Source: Pantoea sp. (lineage in GTDB: Bacteria > Pseudomonadota > Gammaproteobacteria > Enterobacterales > Enterobacteriaceae). Taken from it: 64,000 bases of DNA. Of the stretch, positions 38,112 to 47,994 are shown piece by piece (the first letter of the stretch is position 1; every line of letters begins with the position of its first letter). The position numbers were made by a program, and so were the translations under genes. A model generated the notes under the pieces. It was not told where the DNA came from. It did not search any database and saw nothing but the letters and a program-made list of their open reading frames with translations. The stretch lies in assembly GCF_028283705.1 (NCBI RefSeq), contig NZ_JAPWKD010000008.1, positions 1-64,000 of the forward strand. The letters run 5' to 3'.

Positions 38112-39170
38112 CTATTCGCGCAGCAGCCGTCTTGCCAGCACCTGCAACTGTTGCGCCACCTCGGCGATATCTGACTTTTCCTGTTGCGGCGCTGCCGTGG
38201 TTTCCCGCACCACCAGCGTAGTTTCCAATGGCTGCTCGTCGTGGCTCGCACCGTCCAGGCGCGCCAACAGCCGATCAACACTGATTGCACCGAGCTGCTG
38301 CAAATCCTGACGCACCGTAGTCAGTGGGGGCTGGTACCAGGCGCTCTCCACCGTGTCATCATAACCAATCACGGCTATCTCAGCGGGAATCTGCACGCCA
38401 TGCTGATGCAGCGCGCGCATTGCTCCGAGCGCCATCTGATCGTTCGCCACCAGCAGCGCCTGCGGCAGGTGATGCGGTAACTGGCTGAGCAATGCCTGAT
38501 AACCTGACGCCGCGCTCCAGTCGCCTTCCAGCACGCAACAGGTTGTCAGTCTATGGGCTGCCAGCGCCTGCTGCCACGCCTGAAAGCGTGCGCGCGCAGA
38601 GGCTGAACTTGCCGGACCGTTCAGCACCCCAATCTGGCGGTGGCCGAGCGCCACCAGATGATCCACCGCCTGGCGTGCGCCAGATTCACTGCGATACTGA
38701 CATTGCATGACCCTGGCACTACGCTCAACATCAAGAAACAGGGCAGGTTTATCACCACATTGCTGTTGAATCTGTTCTGCTGCGCTGGCGTCCAGCGGCA
38801 GATTGATCAGCAGTGCATCAACCCGCTGCGCCAGCAGTTCATTGACCGTGTCCTGAGCGCTGCCTGAAGCCATGGCAATCACCAGATGGTAGCCAAGTGC
38901 TGCGGCACGTTGCTGGATGGCTGAGGCGATCTGCGCCGGTGCCATCAGCGCCAGGTCACTGGTTGCCAGCCCCAGCGTGCGGGTGGCTTTGCCGGCCAGC
39001 TGCTGCGCCACGCGGTTCGGCACATAGTTTAGCTGCTGCATCGCGGCTTCAACTTTTTCCCGGGTACGCGGGGAGACCTGTGCGGAGCGGTTAAGCACGC
39101 GGGAAACGGTTTGGTAGGAAACCCCCGCCAGTTGAGCGACGTCATCGAGGGTTACGGAGCGCGAAGTCAT
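38112..39170 (-). CDS. LacI-family repressor, close to LacI itself
   Basis: A 352-residue regulator. The HTH and hinge VTLDDVAQLAGVSYQTVSRV, TREKVEAAMQQLNYVPNRVA, QQLAGKA are near-identical to E. coli LacI, and the sugar-binding core keeps PALFLDV, SSASARARFQAW, LVANDQMALGAMRAL and the C-terminal heptad-like tail (EVAQQLQVLARRLL) that tetramerises LacI. GGAGAG precedes ATG 39170. No lacZ, lacY or other sugar genes adjoin it; the divergent neighbour is ydcF. It may regulate a distant beta-galactoside locus. Gene symbol withheld because the target is unknown. Confidence 0.85.
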   Translation of the reverse strand: MTSRSVTLDDVAQLAGVSYQTVSRVLNRSAQVSPRTREKVEAAMQQLNYVPNRVAQQLAGKATRTLGLATSDLALMAPAQIASAIQQRAAALGYHLVIAMASGSAQDTVNELLAQRVDALLINLPLDASAAEQIQQQCGDKPALFLDVERSARVMQCQYRSESGARQAVDHLVALGHRQIGVLNGPASSASARARFQAWQQALAAHRLTTCCVLEGDWSAASGYQALLSQLPHHLPQALLVANDQMALGAMRALHQHGVQIPAEIAVIGYDDTVESAWYQPPLTTVRQDLQQLGAISVDRLLARLDGASHDEQPLETTLVVRETTAAPQQEKSDIAEVAQQLQVLARRLLRE

Positions 39171-39269
39171 TGAACTCTCCTGAAGATGATAGCGGCGAGT
39201 GTAGCAAATTTTTCCCTGTCGGCGTGGTCTTAAGGCGTACACTGCAAGAGATAACCTGAGGAGAACAAC

Positions 39270-40043
39270 ATGCAACTCAATAAGGAACACATTCACGATA
39301 TCAACACACTGGCGCAGTGGCTGGCGCTGGATCATATGCCGCATCAGGGCACGCTGGAGGCTGACCTGGCCATTCTGGCCGGGCATGCGGTGCTGCCTAA
39401 TATTGAAGGTGTGGTGGCGCTGGCAAAGAAATACCAGCTGCCGTTATTAATTAGTGGCGGGATTGGTCATTCCACGCCGCTACTGGCGCAGATGATGGCT
39501 GTGCATCCGCTGTATCGACAGATTGATACCCGGGGCAAAAGCGAGGCCGCAATGCTGGGTGACATTGCGCGCGTCTTTGCGGCATTGCCTGACGATCAGC
39601 TGCTGCTGGAAGAACAATCACGCAACTGCGGAGAAAATGCTGCGTTCAGCCAGCAATTGCTGGATACCGAGCAGTGGCAGCCGCAACGGGTGATTCTGGT
39701 GCAGGATCCGCTGATGCAACGTCGTACCTGGGAAACCTTTCGCTGGCAATGGCGCGATCGCACGGATGCGCCGGAATTTATCAGCTGGCCAGTGTTTATC
39801 CCGCAGGTGATTATTGATTCAGGGATGTTACGTATCACCGGCGCGCCGCCACAGGGGCTGTGGTCCATGGAGCGGTTCTTGTCGCTGCTGATGGGTGAGG
39901 TGCAGCGGCTGCGTGATGATGAGAACGGTTATGGGCCACGTGGCAAAGGATTCTTTGGTCATGTTGATGTGCCGGAAGCGGTGGAAGCAGGCTGGCAACG
40001 GCTGATGCGCCTGCCAGGGGTGCAGTCGCGCATAACGAACTAA
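39270..40043 (+). CDS. ydcF: YdcF family (DUF218) protein
   Basis: A 257-residue protein with the DUF218 fold: [44 protein letters not shown] and [16 protein letters not shown]. It corresponds closely to E. coli YdcF, reported to bind S-adenosylmethionine; function is unclear. GAGGAG precedes the ATG. Confidence 0.88.
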   Translation: MQLNKEHIHDINTLAQWLALDHMPHQGTLEADLAILAGHAVLPNIEGVVALAKKYQLPLLISGGIGHSTPLLAQMMAVHPLYRQIDTRGKSEAAMLGDIARVFAALPDDQLLLEEQSRNCGENAAFSQQLLDTEQWQPQRVILVQDPLMQRRTWETFRWQWRDRTDAPEFISWPVFIPQVIIDSGMLRITGAPPQGLWSMERFLSLLMGEVQRLRDDENGYGPRGKGFFGHVDVPEAVEAGWQRLMRLPGVQSRITN

Positions 40044-40051
40044 TGATTTCT

Positions 40052-40081
40052 CGTAGCGGCGCGATTTATCGCGCCGCTACG
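40052..40081. repeat. REP-like 30-bp perfect palindrome
   Basis: CGTAGCGGCGCGAT, TT, then ATCGCGCCGCTACG. The same unit recurs at 53541-53570, as a separated pair at 43908-43982, and in truncated form at 50210-50225. It lies between convergent ydcF and the quinone reductase gene. Confidence 0.9.
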
Positions 40082-40089
40082 GCATGAGG

Positions 40090-41070
40090 CTATGTTGTCA
40101 GCACTATTTTCCCGACGTTAAGGCCTTCTTCCATCCGCTGGTGTGCTGCGGCGGCTTCGGCAAGGGGATAGACACTGTCAATGATGGGCATCAGTCCGTC
40201 GTGACCAAACTCTGCCAGCCAGCGCTCACGGAAGCGCTGTGACATGGCGTGTTTAACCGCCTGGCTGCGCGATTTCATCACGGTGCCGATAATTTGCAGG
40301 TGGCGATACAGCAGCCGATCCAGCGGAATTTTCGCGTTTTCGATGCCGCCCATAATACCAATCTGCACCAGACGGCCACCGAAGTTGAGCGCATTGACGT
40401 TGCGTTCGAAGTAGGGCGCGCCAATGAAGTCGAGGATCAGGTCCACACCGCGATTCTCCGTCAGGCTGGCGACCACCTCGGCAAAGTCTTCATGCACATA
40501 ATCGATGGCATAATCCGCCCCCATACGGCGTACCAATTGATGGGCGCTGTCCTGGGCCGTGGTAATGACCGTTGCGCCCAGGGCGTGCGCCAGCTGGACC
40601 GCCGCACCACCCACGCCACCGGCACCGGCATGGATCAGCACCGTTTCCCCCGCCTGTAATTTGCCCAGGTGGAGCAGCGCTTCATTCGCCGTGACAAACA
40701 CTTCGGTGATGGCGGCGGCCTGAACATAGTTGAGGCTGTCAGGGATGGGCATCGCCATGCGGTAATCAATGCGTGCAACCTCGGCGTAAGCCCCCCCGCC
40801 GACAATCCCCATCACCCGGTCACCTATGCTAAAGCCGGTAACTTCAGCACCAACCGCAATGACATCCCCGGCGATTTCCAGCCCCATAAGGGTAGAATCA
40901 CCAAAATCGGGCCGACCATAGCCACCACGGCGATGGGTGAGATCGGCGCGGTTAACGCCTGCGGCGCGGGTACGGACCAGCAGGTCATGAGGGCGAAGTG
41001 TGGGTTCCGGCACCTCGCCAGGTTTTAATACCTCCGCCGGTCCAAACTGTTCAAAAGTAATGGCTTTCAT
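40090..41070 (-). CDS. Zinc-independent quinone oxidoreductase (MDR family)
   Basis: A 326-residue medium-chain dehydrogenase/reductase of the QOR type: GVNRADLTHRRGGYG, MGLEIAGDVIAVG, HAGAGGVGGAAVQLAHALGA (NADPH motif) and MKSRSQAVKHA. Zinc ligands of alcohol dehydrogenases are missing. ATG 41070 with AAGGA is chosen over 41091. Third gene of the ALDH-CMD-QOR operon opposite a LysR regulator; probably reduces quinones or enones during breakdown of an unknown substrate. Confidence 0.85.
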   Translation of the reverse strand: MKAITFEQFGPAEVLKPGEVPEPTLRPHDLLVRTRAAGVNRADLTHRRGGYGRPDFGDSTLMGLEIAGDVIAVGAEVTGFSIGDRVMGIVGGGAYAEVARIDYRMAMPIPDSLNYVQAAAITEVFVTANEALLHLGKLQAGETVLIHAGAGGVGGAAVQLAHALGATVITTAQDSAHQLVRRMGADYAIDYVHEDFAEVVASLTENRGVDLILDFIGAPYFERNVNALNFGGRLVQIGIMGGIENAKIPLDRLLYRHLQIIGTVMKSRSQAVKHAMSQRFRERWLAEFGHDGLMPIIDSVYPLAEAAAAHQRMEEGLNVGKIVLTT

Positions 41071-41087
41071 CGCGTTATCCTTAAATA

Positions 41088-41420
41088 TCAATTAGCCTGG
41101 TCGTCAGCAAACGTGGCGTTGGCATAAGCCGACGCGGTAATCGCGGCGGGGAACCCGGCGTAAAACGCCAGATGGGTAATCACTGCGCTCAACTCGGTTT
41201 TCGTCAGGCCATTTTCGATACCGCGACGTAAGTGCGCGGGCAGCTCATTAGCATGATTCAGGGCGATCAAACAGGCGATGGTGATCAGACTGCGGTCACG
41301 CGGGGCCAGATCGGCATCCTTCCAGACTTCTGAATACAGCGGTTGCTCAACGAAATCCGCCAGTTTGGGTGTAAAGGGACGGGCGGCCGCACGCGGGCTG
41401 GTGAAATCAATCGGTTTCAT
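41088..41420 (-). CDS. Carboxymuconolactone decarboxylase-family protein
   Basis: A 110-residue CMD/AhpD-type protein: DLAPRDRSLITIACLIALNH, LPAHLRRGIENGLTKTELSA and VITHLAFYAGFPAA. The CxxC of AhpD is absent, so peroxidase activity is unlikely; the conserved His resembles CMD enzymes. GGAGAA precedes the ATG. Lies 10 nt after the ALDH gene and 17 nt before the QOR gene. Confidence 0.87.
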   Translation of the reverse strand: MKPIDFTSPRAAARPFTPKLADFVEQPLYSEVWKDADLAPRDRSLITIACLIALNHANELPAHLRRGIENGLTKTELSAVITHLAFYAGFPAAITASAYANATFADDQAN

Positions 41421-41430
41421 GGTTTTCTCC

Positions 41431-42870
41431 TTAAATCTGGCTGATAAATTTATTGGTTAAATAATGCCCGATGCCTTCGCTACCGCCCTCAGAACCGTGC
41501 CCGCTTTCTTTCATGCCGCCGAAGGGCAGTTCGGTGGCGATGATGCGGTACTGGTTGATACCGATCATGCCAGCTTCCAGCCCGTCACCCACATCGATAG
41601 CGGTGCGTGCATCACGGGTAAATGCATAGGCGGAGAGCGCATAGGGCAGGCGATTGGCTTCGGCCAGGCCATCTTCCAGCGTGTCAAAGGGGAGCATCAC
41701 CGCAATCGGACCAAAGGGTTCTTCATGCATGATGCGGGCGCTCATCGGCACATCCGCCAGCACGGTAGGGGCGAAGAAATAGCCGGGGCCGGGGATACGT
41801 TTACCGCCGGTCAGCACTTTGGCGCCCTGGGCAACCGCATCAGCCACCAGTGATTCCATCTTTTCCAGCTGACGTTGATTCGCCAGCGGTCCCACCTGAG
41901 TTTCGGCGGCCATGCCATCGCCAATTACCAGCTGCTCCGTGGCGGCGACAAAGGTGGCGACAAAGCGTTCATAGGCCGGGCGTTGGATCAGGAAACGGGT
42001 TGAGGAGATGCAGATCTGACCGGTACCGCGGAAGCGGTTGGCTGCGCCACCGGTGGCGGCGGCATCGATATCGGCATCGGCAAACACCAGCACCGGACCA
42101 TGTCCACCCAGCTCCAGCGTAATGGGTTTCACCCCTACGGCGGCCCGTTCGGACAGCAGACGACCAATCGGCACCGAACCGGTAAAGGCGACTTTACGAA
42201 TGATCGGTGATGCAATCAGCTGGGAAGAGACCTGGTCCGGGACGCCAAAGACGATTTGCAGGACCCCTTTCGGTAAACCGGCATCGTCGAGGCAGCGGGC
42301 GAGGGCCAGCGCGGTGGACGGGCTTTCTTCTCCGGGCTTGAGAATCACGCTGCATCCTGCGGCCAGTGCGGCGGAAAGTTTGCGCGCCGGGGTGATAGCC
42401 GGGAAGTTCCACGGAGTGAAGGCGGCAACCGGACCTATCGCCTGGCGTTTCACCAGCTGTTGTACGCCCGGACGATTGGCCGGGACGACACGGCCATCGA
42501 TGCGACGGGCTTCTTCGGCGAACCACTCGAAATATTCAGCGGCGCGCTGGACTTCATCGCGGCTCTCAGTCAGCGGCTTGCCTTCTTCCAGCGTCATTTG
42601 TGTGGCGATATGCTCCGCCCGTTCACGCATCAGGTCCGCTGCACGTTTCATAATGCGGGCGCGCTCAGCCGGGACGGTATGACGCCAGACATTGAAGCTG
42701 TCCTGTGCGACATCCAGCGCCAGCGCCAGGTCGGCGGCGGTCGCCAGCGGCAGGCGGCCAAGCACGGCACCATTGGCCGGATTGACGACCGGCGCAGTAT
42801 CGCGATGGTCTGCGGCCAGCCAGGTACCGTTGATGAACAGGTAAAGTGGATCATAAGTTTGTGTTTGCAT
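41431..42870 (-). CDS. NAD(P)-dependent aldehyde dehydrogenase, succinate-semialdehyde dehydrogenase-like
   Basis: A 479-residue ALDH with PWNFPAITPARKLSAALAAG, KPGEESPSTAL, FTGSVPIGRLL, the general base in LELGGHGP, the catalytic Cys in GQICISSTRF and EEPFGPIAVM. The pattern is closest to GabD-type semialdehyde dehydrogenases. GAGGAAG precedes ATG 42870. Divergent from a LysR gene, which probably controls it. The open frame upstream of 42870 is not supported. Confidence 0.88.
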   Translation of the reverse strand: MQTQTYDPLYLFINGTWLAADHRDTAPVVNPANGAVLGRLPLATAADLALALDVAQDSFNVWRHTVPAERARIMKRAADLMRERAEHIATQMTLEEGKPLTESRDEVQRAAEYFEWFAEEARRIDGRVVPANRPGVQQLVKRQAIGPVAAFTPWNFPAITPARKLSAALAAGCSVILKPGEESPSTALALARCLDDAGLPKGVLQIVFGVPDQVSSQLIASPIIRKVAFTGSVPIGRLLSERAAVGVKPITLELGGHGPVLVFADADIDAAATGGAANRFRGTGQICISSTRFLIQRPAYERFVATFVAATEQLVIGDGMAAETQVGPLANQRQLEKMESLVADAVAQGAKVLTGGKRIPGPGYFFAPTVLADVPMSARIMHEEPFGPIAVMLPFDTLEDGLAEANRLPYALSAYAFTRDARTAIDVGDGLEAGMIGINQYRIIATELPFGGMKESGHGSEGGSEGIGHYLTNKFISQI

Positions 42871-42985
42871 GGTCTTCTTCCTCAGATTGATGATGTTTCG
42901 ATTTGCGTTGAGAAGAAGGTTAAGCCGGGGAGGCTTCGCTGATAAGATGGCTTCTCCCCACAACAGCTATGCAAGAAATGCACAG

Positions 42986-43912
42986 ATGCAATCAGAGAAA
43001 TTTGCCGAGTTCCTCGGTGTCTTCGTAGACGTGGCACGCGAGAGTAGTTTTTCCGCCGCCGGACGTCGCCGTGGCCGCACGCCATCATCAATTGGCCGCC
43101 AGATTGATGCGCTGGAAGCACATCTTGATACGCCGTTGTTTCTGCGCTCTACCCGCCATCTGACCCTGACCGATGCGGGCGAGGCGTTGCTGATCCGCGC
43201 CAGACAGATTCTGGACTCACTGGTGGATGTGCAGCAGGAGCTGGCATCGATGAAAGGCGAGGTCACCGGGATCCTGCGTGTGGCCTGCTACCCGACCTTT
43301 GGTAAACGTTATGTCCTGCCGGTGATGGGTGAACTGTCGCGTCAGCATCCTGAACTGCGACTGGAACTGGATTTGACGGAAAGGCTGGCGGACCCGGTCG
43401 CAGAACGGCTGGATTTGGTGATCCGCATTGGAGATATGTCCGACAGCACCCTGATTGGCAGCCGCATTGCCTCACAGACCCGGGTATTGTGCGCCAGTCC
43501 AGCGTATCTGGCGCAGCAGGGGACGCCTGATTCACTGGCCGGGCTGGCGGCGCATCCGTTGATCGACAAATTACATGGTTCTGATTTGCTGGGCTGGGCC
43601 GATGTGCTGGGGCATCCGACACGGGCGGGTAGCACTGCGCCGCTGTTTGGCTGTGATGATTTCGAAGGGATGAGGCTGGCGGCGGTTGAGGGCATGGGGA
43701 TTGCTTATCTGCCCGACTGGGTAGTGGGGGAAGATATCAAAGCGGGTAAATTACAGCTGCTCTTTCCTGCGTGGTCGGCACAACCGCAGGCGGTCACCGG
43801 GATCTATGCGTTGCGCGCGCTACGGCACCCTCCGGCGAGGGTGACGGTGTTTCTCGATGCGCTGCGTGCGTATATCGGCAATCCGGCCATCTGGTCAGTA
43901 ACGGATACGTAG
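42986..43912 (+). CDS. LysR-family transcriptional regulator
   Basis: About 308 residues: N-terminal winged HTH (FLGVFVDVARESSFSAAGRR, IGRQIDALEAHLDTPLFLRS) and a LysR substrate-binding domain (GILRVACYPTFGKRYVLP, ERLDLVIRIGDMSDS). It lies opposite the ALDH-CMD-QOR operon with 115 bp between starts, the usual LysR arrangement. The start is uncertain: ATG 42986 fits the family, ATG 42947 is possible. Confidence 0.85.
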   Translation: MQSEKFAEFLGVFVDVARESSFSAAGRRRGRTPSSIGRQIDALEAHLDTPLFLRSTRHLTLTDAGEALLIRARQILDSLVDVQQELASMKGEVTGILRVACYPTFGKRYVLPVMGELSRQHPELRLELDLTERLADPVAERLDLVIRIGDMSDSTLIGSRIASQTRVLCASPAYLAQQGTPDSLAGLAAHPLIDKLHGSDLLGWADVLGHPTRAGSTAPLFGCDDFEGMRLAAVEGMGIAYLPDWVVGEDIKAGKLQLLFPAWSAQPQAVTGIYALRALRHPPARVTVFLDALRAYIGNPAIWSVTDT

Positions 43913-43982
43913 CGGCGCGATTTAACGCGTGCCTTTGACCTTGATGCAGCGGGCAAAATGCGCGATAAATCGCGCCGCTACG
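43908..43982. repeat. Paired REP-like element
   Basis: CGTAGCGGCGCGATTTAACG (from 43908) faces CGATAAATCGCGCCGCTACG (to 43982) around a spacer, an inverted pair (BIME-like) of the same unit found at 40052 and 53541. It overlaps the last codons of the LysR gene and ends just before the PanE-like stop. Confidence 0.85.
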
Positions 43983-43990
43983 CTTATGTG

Positions 43991-44902
43991 CTATCGATTC
44001 TTCAGATACACCTGCAAATTGACATACACCGCATTCAGCAGCGGCGTTACCACGCCGTTGCGCGTGCCACGCACCAGCAAATCGCCGATGATTTGGTCAG
44101 CTTCGATGTCATAGCCTTGGGTCAGATCGCGATACATCGATGATGTCATCGCTGCCGCCGGGTTATTCAGCGTCTCAAAAATCTTCGCCGTCACGGCCGG
44201 GCGCTCCTGATAGCCTTCTGCGCTGATGACGGACAGCACTTCGCCGAAAACTCCCCGCAATAACGCTTCACCGCCCGGTGAGGTGAGGATCTGCTGGGTA
44301 TTGCCACGAGCGATACAGCAGACGGCACCGAGCGTGCTGAGCAGCAGCCACTTTTCCCACAGTTCGCTGCCGATGTTATCGGCAAAAACGCTGTCGAACT
44401 GCGCACCACTCAGGGCCTCATTCACCCGTTGCAGACGTGCATCGTTGTGACCATCCAGCGCGCCATAAAACAGGATGTGCAGCGGGGTCATCTGTACCAC
44501 TTCGCCGTTTTCACCCAAAGTCGCGTTGATTTTGCACAGACCGCCAATCACCTTATCGCCAAAGCGGCTGCGTAGCGTATCGATATGCCGCATGCCGTTC
44601 AGGATCGGCATAATCAGCGTCTCCGGGCCAACCGCAGGGGCGATATCTTCAATCGCCTGTGTCAGACCAAAGCTTTTCACCGTCAGGATAATCAGATCAT
44701 AAGTGCCGTGCAGCGCACCGGCCTGCACCAGCTGTGGATGAAGGGTCTCGCTGCTGGTGGGGGTTTTCAGTACCAGCCCGCCGTTTTTTAACTGCTGAAA
44801 ACGGCGCTCGCGCACCAGAAAAGTCACATCACGTCCTGCTTGCGCCAGACGCGCACCGAAATACCCGCCGGTTGCGCCGGCGCCGACTACCAGAATGCGC
44901 AT
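43991..44902 (-). CDS. Ketopantoate reductase family protein (PanE/ApbA-like)
   Basis: A 303-residue NADPH-dependent reductase: MRILVVGAGATGGYFGARLA (Rossmann GxGxxG), LTVKSFGL (catalytic Lys) and NNIGSELWEKWLLLSTLGAV-like helix (here DNIGSELWEKWLL). It may reduce 2-ketopantoate or another 2-keto acid; whether it is the main PanE cannot be judged here. ATG 44902 is chosen; the frame extends upstream without support. Confidence 0.82.
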   Translation of the reverse strand: MRILVVGAGATGGYFGARLAQAGRDVTFLVRERRFQQLKNGGLVLKTPTSSETLHPQLVQAGALHGTYDLIILTVKSFGLTQAIEDIAPAVGPETLIMPILNGMRHIDTLRSRFGDKVIGGLCKINATLGENGEVVQMTPLHILFYGALDGHNDARLQRVNEALSGAQFDSVFADNIGSELWEKWLLLSTLGAVCCIARGNTQQILTSPGGEALLRGVFGEVLSVISAEGYQERPAVTAKIFETLNNPAAAMTSSMYRDLTQGYDIEADQIIGDLLVRGTRNGVVTPLLNAVYVNLQVYLKNR

Positions 44903-45056
44903 GGTTGTGTTTCCCGTTGAGAATGAGACCCCTACCATAAAACGCAGCGGCAAGGGATGCCAGTGGTGAAATGTGTATTGATGTCAGCGCGGTTGGTGAA
45001 AAACAGCTCAAACTGTTCGTATTCATTCGTACAATGGGTCTACGCTATATAGCAAC

Positions 45057-45081
45057 AGCGGGCAATGGTGCCCGCTTTTTT
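45057..45081 (+). terminator. Terminator-like hairpin just upstream of the EF-G paralogue
   Basis: AGCGGGC (45057-45063) pairs with GCCCGCT (45070-45076) around AATGGT, followed by TTTTT. It faces plus and is only 30 bp before the EF-G start. No gene ends on the plus strand upstream, so it would terminate a short leader transcript and could act as an attenuator. Confidence 0.65.
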
Positions 45082-45106
45082 CCGTCAAACAGACTAAGGA
45101 CGCATC

Positions 45107-47203
45107 ATGCCCCGACCGCTACCCATCGAACGTTATCGCAATATCGGCATTTCCGCGCACATCGATGCCGGTAAAACCACCACCACCGAGCGCATCCTGT
45201 TTTACACCGGGATGAGCCATAAGCTGGGTGAAGTGCACGATGGCGCGGCAACCACCGACTGGATGGCGCAGGAGCAGGAGCGTGGTATCACCATCACCTC
45301 AGCTGCCGTGAGCTGCTACTGGCCGGGTATGGATGGCAGCTTTGCGCCACACCGTATCAACATCATTGATACCCCCGGACATGTCGATTTTACTATCGAG
45401 GTGGAACGTTCCATGCGTGTGCTGGATGGGGCGGTGATGGTGTATGACGCCGTTGGCGGCGTGCAACCGCAGTCAGAAACCGTCTGGCGTCAGGCCAACA
45501 AATATCATGTGCCGCGTATTGCCTTCGTCAACAAAATGGACCGGCAGGGTGCGGATTTCTTCCATGTGGTGCAGATGATGAAGGATCGTCTGCACGCCAA
45601 TCCGGTGCCGATTGTGATCCCGATTGGTGCCGAGGAACACTTTACCGGCGTGGTGGATCTGATCAAAATGCGCGCCATTTCCTGGGATGACGCGACTCAG
45701 GGGATGACCTTCAGTTACGCACCCATCCCGGATGATTTGCAGGCCCTGGCGGCGGAGTGGCGCGAAAACATGATCGCCGCTGCGGCGGAAGCCAGTGAAG
45801 CGCTGATGGATGCGTATCTTGAGCAGGGAGACCTGAGCGAGGAGCAGGTGATTGCTGGTCTGCGTCAGCGTACTTTGCAGAACGAGATCCAGCCGATGCT
45901 GTGCGGCAGCGCCTTTAAAAACAAAGGGGTGCAACGCATGCTGGACGCGGTGATCGAGCTGATGCCGTCGCCAGTGGATGTGCCGCCGGTCGCCGGTGTG
46001 GATGAGCGTGGCGAACATGCTGAACGGCATGCCGATGATGACGAACCCTTCTCAGCGCTGGCCTTTAAACTGATGAGCGATCCGTATGTCGGCCAGCTGA
46101 CCTTTGTCCGCGTTTATTCTGGCGTGTTGCGTAAAGGCGACAGCGTGTGGAACGCGGTGAAAGGGCGCAAAGAGCGTATCGGGCGCATTGTACAGATGCA
46201 GGCTAACGATCGTATTGAAATCGAAGAGATTCGGGCGGGTGATATCGCTGCCTGCGTCGGCCTGAAAGAGGTGACCACTGGCGAAACCCTGTGTGATCCC
46301 AACGCGGTGATCACGCTGGAGCGCATGGAATTCCCGGAACCGGTGATTTCGCTCTCCATCGAGCCGAAAACCAAGAGCGACCAGGAAAAAATGGGGCTGG
46401 CATTGCAGCGGCTGGCGGCGGAGGATCCCTCATTCCGCCTGCATACCGATGAAGAGTCAGGTCAGACGATTATTTCCGGCATGGGCGAGCTGCATCTGGA
46501 GATCATTGTTGATCGCATGAAGCGTGAGTTTGGCGTCGAAGCCAACATTGGCCGACCGCAGGTGACCTACCGTGAAACCATCCGCAAAACGGTGCGTGAT
46601 GTGGAAGGGAAGTTTGTGCGTCAGTCAGGCGGTAAAGGGCAGTATGGCCATGTGGTTCTGACGCTGGAACCGCAGCAGGCGGGAGCCGGTTTTACGTTTG
46701 AAGATGCCACTAAAGGCGGGGTTGTACCACGCGAGTTTATTCCTTCGGTAGAGAAGGGGATTCGCGAAGCGCTCAATAGCGGCGTGCTGGCGGGCTATCC
46801 GGTGGTGGACATTAAAGCCACCCTGACATTTGGTTCCTACCATGATGTTGACTCGTCAGAAATGGCGTTCCGCATGGCGGCTATTTTTGGCTTTAAGGCG
46901 GCAGCAAAACTGGCCGATCCGGTGATCCTCGAACCGGTGATGCAGGTTGAAGTGGAAACCCCGGAAGAGTACGCCGGTAACGTGATGGGGGATCTCTCCT
47001 CACGCCGTGGCACATTGCAGGGGATGGACGAACGTTTTGGCGCACGCATAATCCGCGCTGAAGTGCCGCTGGCGGAGATGTTTGGTTACTCCACCACGCT
47101 GCGTTCGATGTCGCAGGGGCGTGCCACCTACAGCATGGAGTTTAATCACTACGCCGAAGCACCGAAAAACGTGGCCGATGCGATTATCGCTTCACGTCAT
47201 TAA
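45107..47203 (+). CDS. Elongation factor G paralogue (EF-G2)
   Basis: A full-length 698-residue EF-G. GTPase motifs: [13 protein letters not shown], switch [21 protein letters not shown] and NKMDR; then domain II, the domain III/IV region ([12 protein letters not shown]) and the C-terminal EF-G domain V ([20 protein letters not shown]). It stands alone rather than in the rpsL-rpsG-fusA-tufA operon, so it is probably a second copy. AAGGA precedes the ATG. Whether it translocates, recycles ribosomes or handles stress is not evident. Confidence 0.9.
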   Translation: MPRPLPIERYRNIGISAHIDAGKTTTTERILFYTGMSHKLGEVHDGAATTDWMAQEQERGITITSAAVSCYWPGMDGSFAPHRINIIDTPGHVDFTIEVERSMRVLDGAVMVYDAVGGVQPQSETVWRQANKYHVPRIAFVNKMDRQGADFFHVVQMMKDRLHANPVPIVIPIGAEEHFTGVVDLIKMRAISWDDATQGMTFSYAPIPDDLQALAAEWRENMIAAAAEASEALMDAYLEQGDLSEEQVIAGLRQRTLQNEIQPMLCGSAFKNKGVQRMLDAVIELMPSPVDVPPVAGVDERGEHAERHADDDEPFSALAFKLMSDPYVGQLTFVRVYSGVLRKGDSVWNAVKGRKERIGRIVQMQANDRIEIEEIRAGDIAACVGLKEVTTGETLCDPNAVITLERMEFPEPVISLSIEPKTKSDQEKMGLALQRLAAEDPSFRLHTDEESGQTIISGMGELHLEIIVDRMKREFGVEANIGRPQVTYRETIRKTVRDVEGKFVRQSGGKGQYGHVVLTLEPQQAGAGFTFEDATKGGVVPREFIPSVEKGIREALNSGVLAGYPVVDIKATLTFGSYHDVDSSEMAFRMAAIFGFKAAAKLADPVILEPVMQVEVETPEEYAGNVMGDLSSRRGTLQGMDERFGARIIRAEVPLAEMFGYSTTLRSMSQGRATYSMEFNHYAEAPKNVADAIIASRH

Positions 47204-47205
47204 AC

Positions 47206-47994
47206 TTACAGCGCCGTCACGTCCAGCGTGGCGGCCTGTTGTTCCCACTGCAACACCTCATCATAAAAGGCGCGATCTGGCGTGGAGAAACCGCCAATCA
47301 AGCTGGCAGCGCACAGTTCCCGATACTTCTCATCCTCCGTCAACTGCGTTAGCACGGCGCGTAATTGTGCCAGCGTATCCGGGTCGGTCTGTGCTGCGGT
47401 GATCAGCGGCAACGCGGCGCACAGTGGCGTCTCGCCAATCCTCGTCAGCCCGGCCAGTTCCCCGGGGAAATTGCGCTGCACCAGCGCCCAGGTGATACAG
47501 TCTATGGCGGCGATATCGGCCAGGGTCTGACGCAGTGCGGCCAGTGACTGACGATGGCTGCCGCTGAAGTGAGTCTCAGCAAAGAAACGCCCCTGCTGTG
47601 CCAGCGGTGCCACCACATAACGCAGCGAGTTGTAGCCGGAGTGCGAATCCTCGCTGTTGCACACCGCGCGGCGACCACGAAAGTCAGCCAGCGACAGCGC
47701 CTGATCTTCATCGCGGACCACCAGCCAGCTGCGATAGCGCAGCCCCTCACAACCCGGCGCACTGGACTGAAACGCGCCGACCAGTTGCACCTCCGGCAGC
47801 AATTTCACCAGTGGATAACCACAGGTCTGGCTCAGCAATAAATCGCTGTCACGCCAGTGCGGCAGCAGGTCGCTGTGCCACTCCACGTTTGCTGTGATGC
47901 CACGTGCTGCCAGCAGCTGCGCCAGTGCCCCGGTCAGTGCTGCGGTCACGGCATGATTGATATCGTACATCGGCAACGACAAGCGTTTAGTCAT
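47206..47994 (-). CDS. PhnD-like periplasmic-binding-fold protein without signal peptide
   Basis: A 262-residue protein of the phosphate/phosphonate binding (PhnD) family: LSLPMYDINHAVTAALTGAL, LLLSQTCGYPLV, SEDSHSGYNSLRYVVAPLA and a C-terminal helix. No signal peptide is visible from ATG 47994, so it is probably cytoplasmic, unlike transporter binding proteins. It overlaps the desaturase gene by 8 nt and is co-transcribed with it. Ligand unknown. The open frame to 48147 falls in the desaturase. Confidence 0.75.
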   Translation of the reverse strand: MTKRLSLPMYDINHAVTAALTGALAQLLAARGITANVEWHSDLLPHWRDSDLLLSQTCGYPLVKLLPEVQLVGAFQSSAPGCEGLRYRSWLVVRDEDQALSLADFRGRRAVCNSEDSHSGYNSLRYVVAPLAQQGRFFAETHFSGSHRQSLAALRQTLADIAAIDCITWALVQRNFPGELAGLTRIGETPLCAALPLITAAQTDPDTLAQLRAVLTQLTEDEKYRELCAASLIGGFSTPDRAFYDEVLQWEQQAATLDVTAL

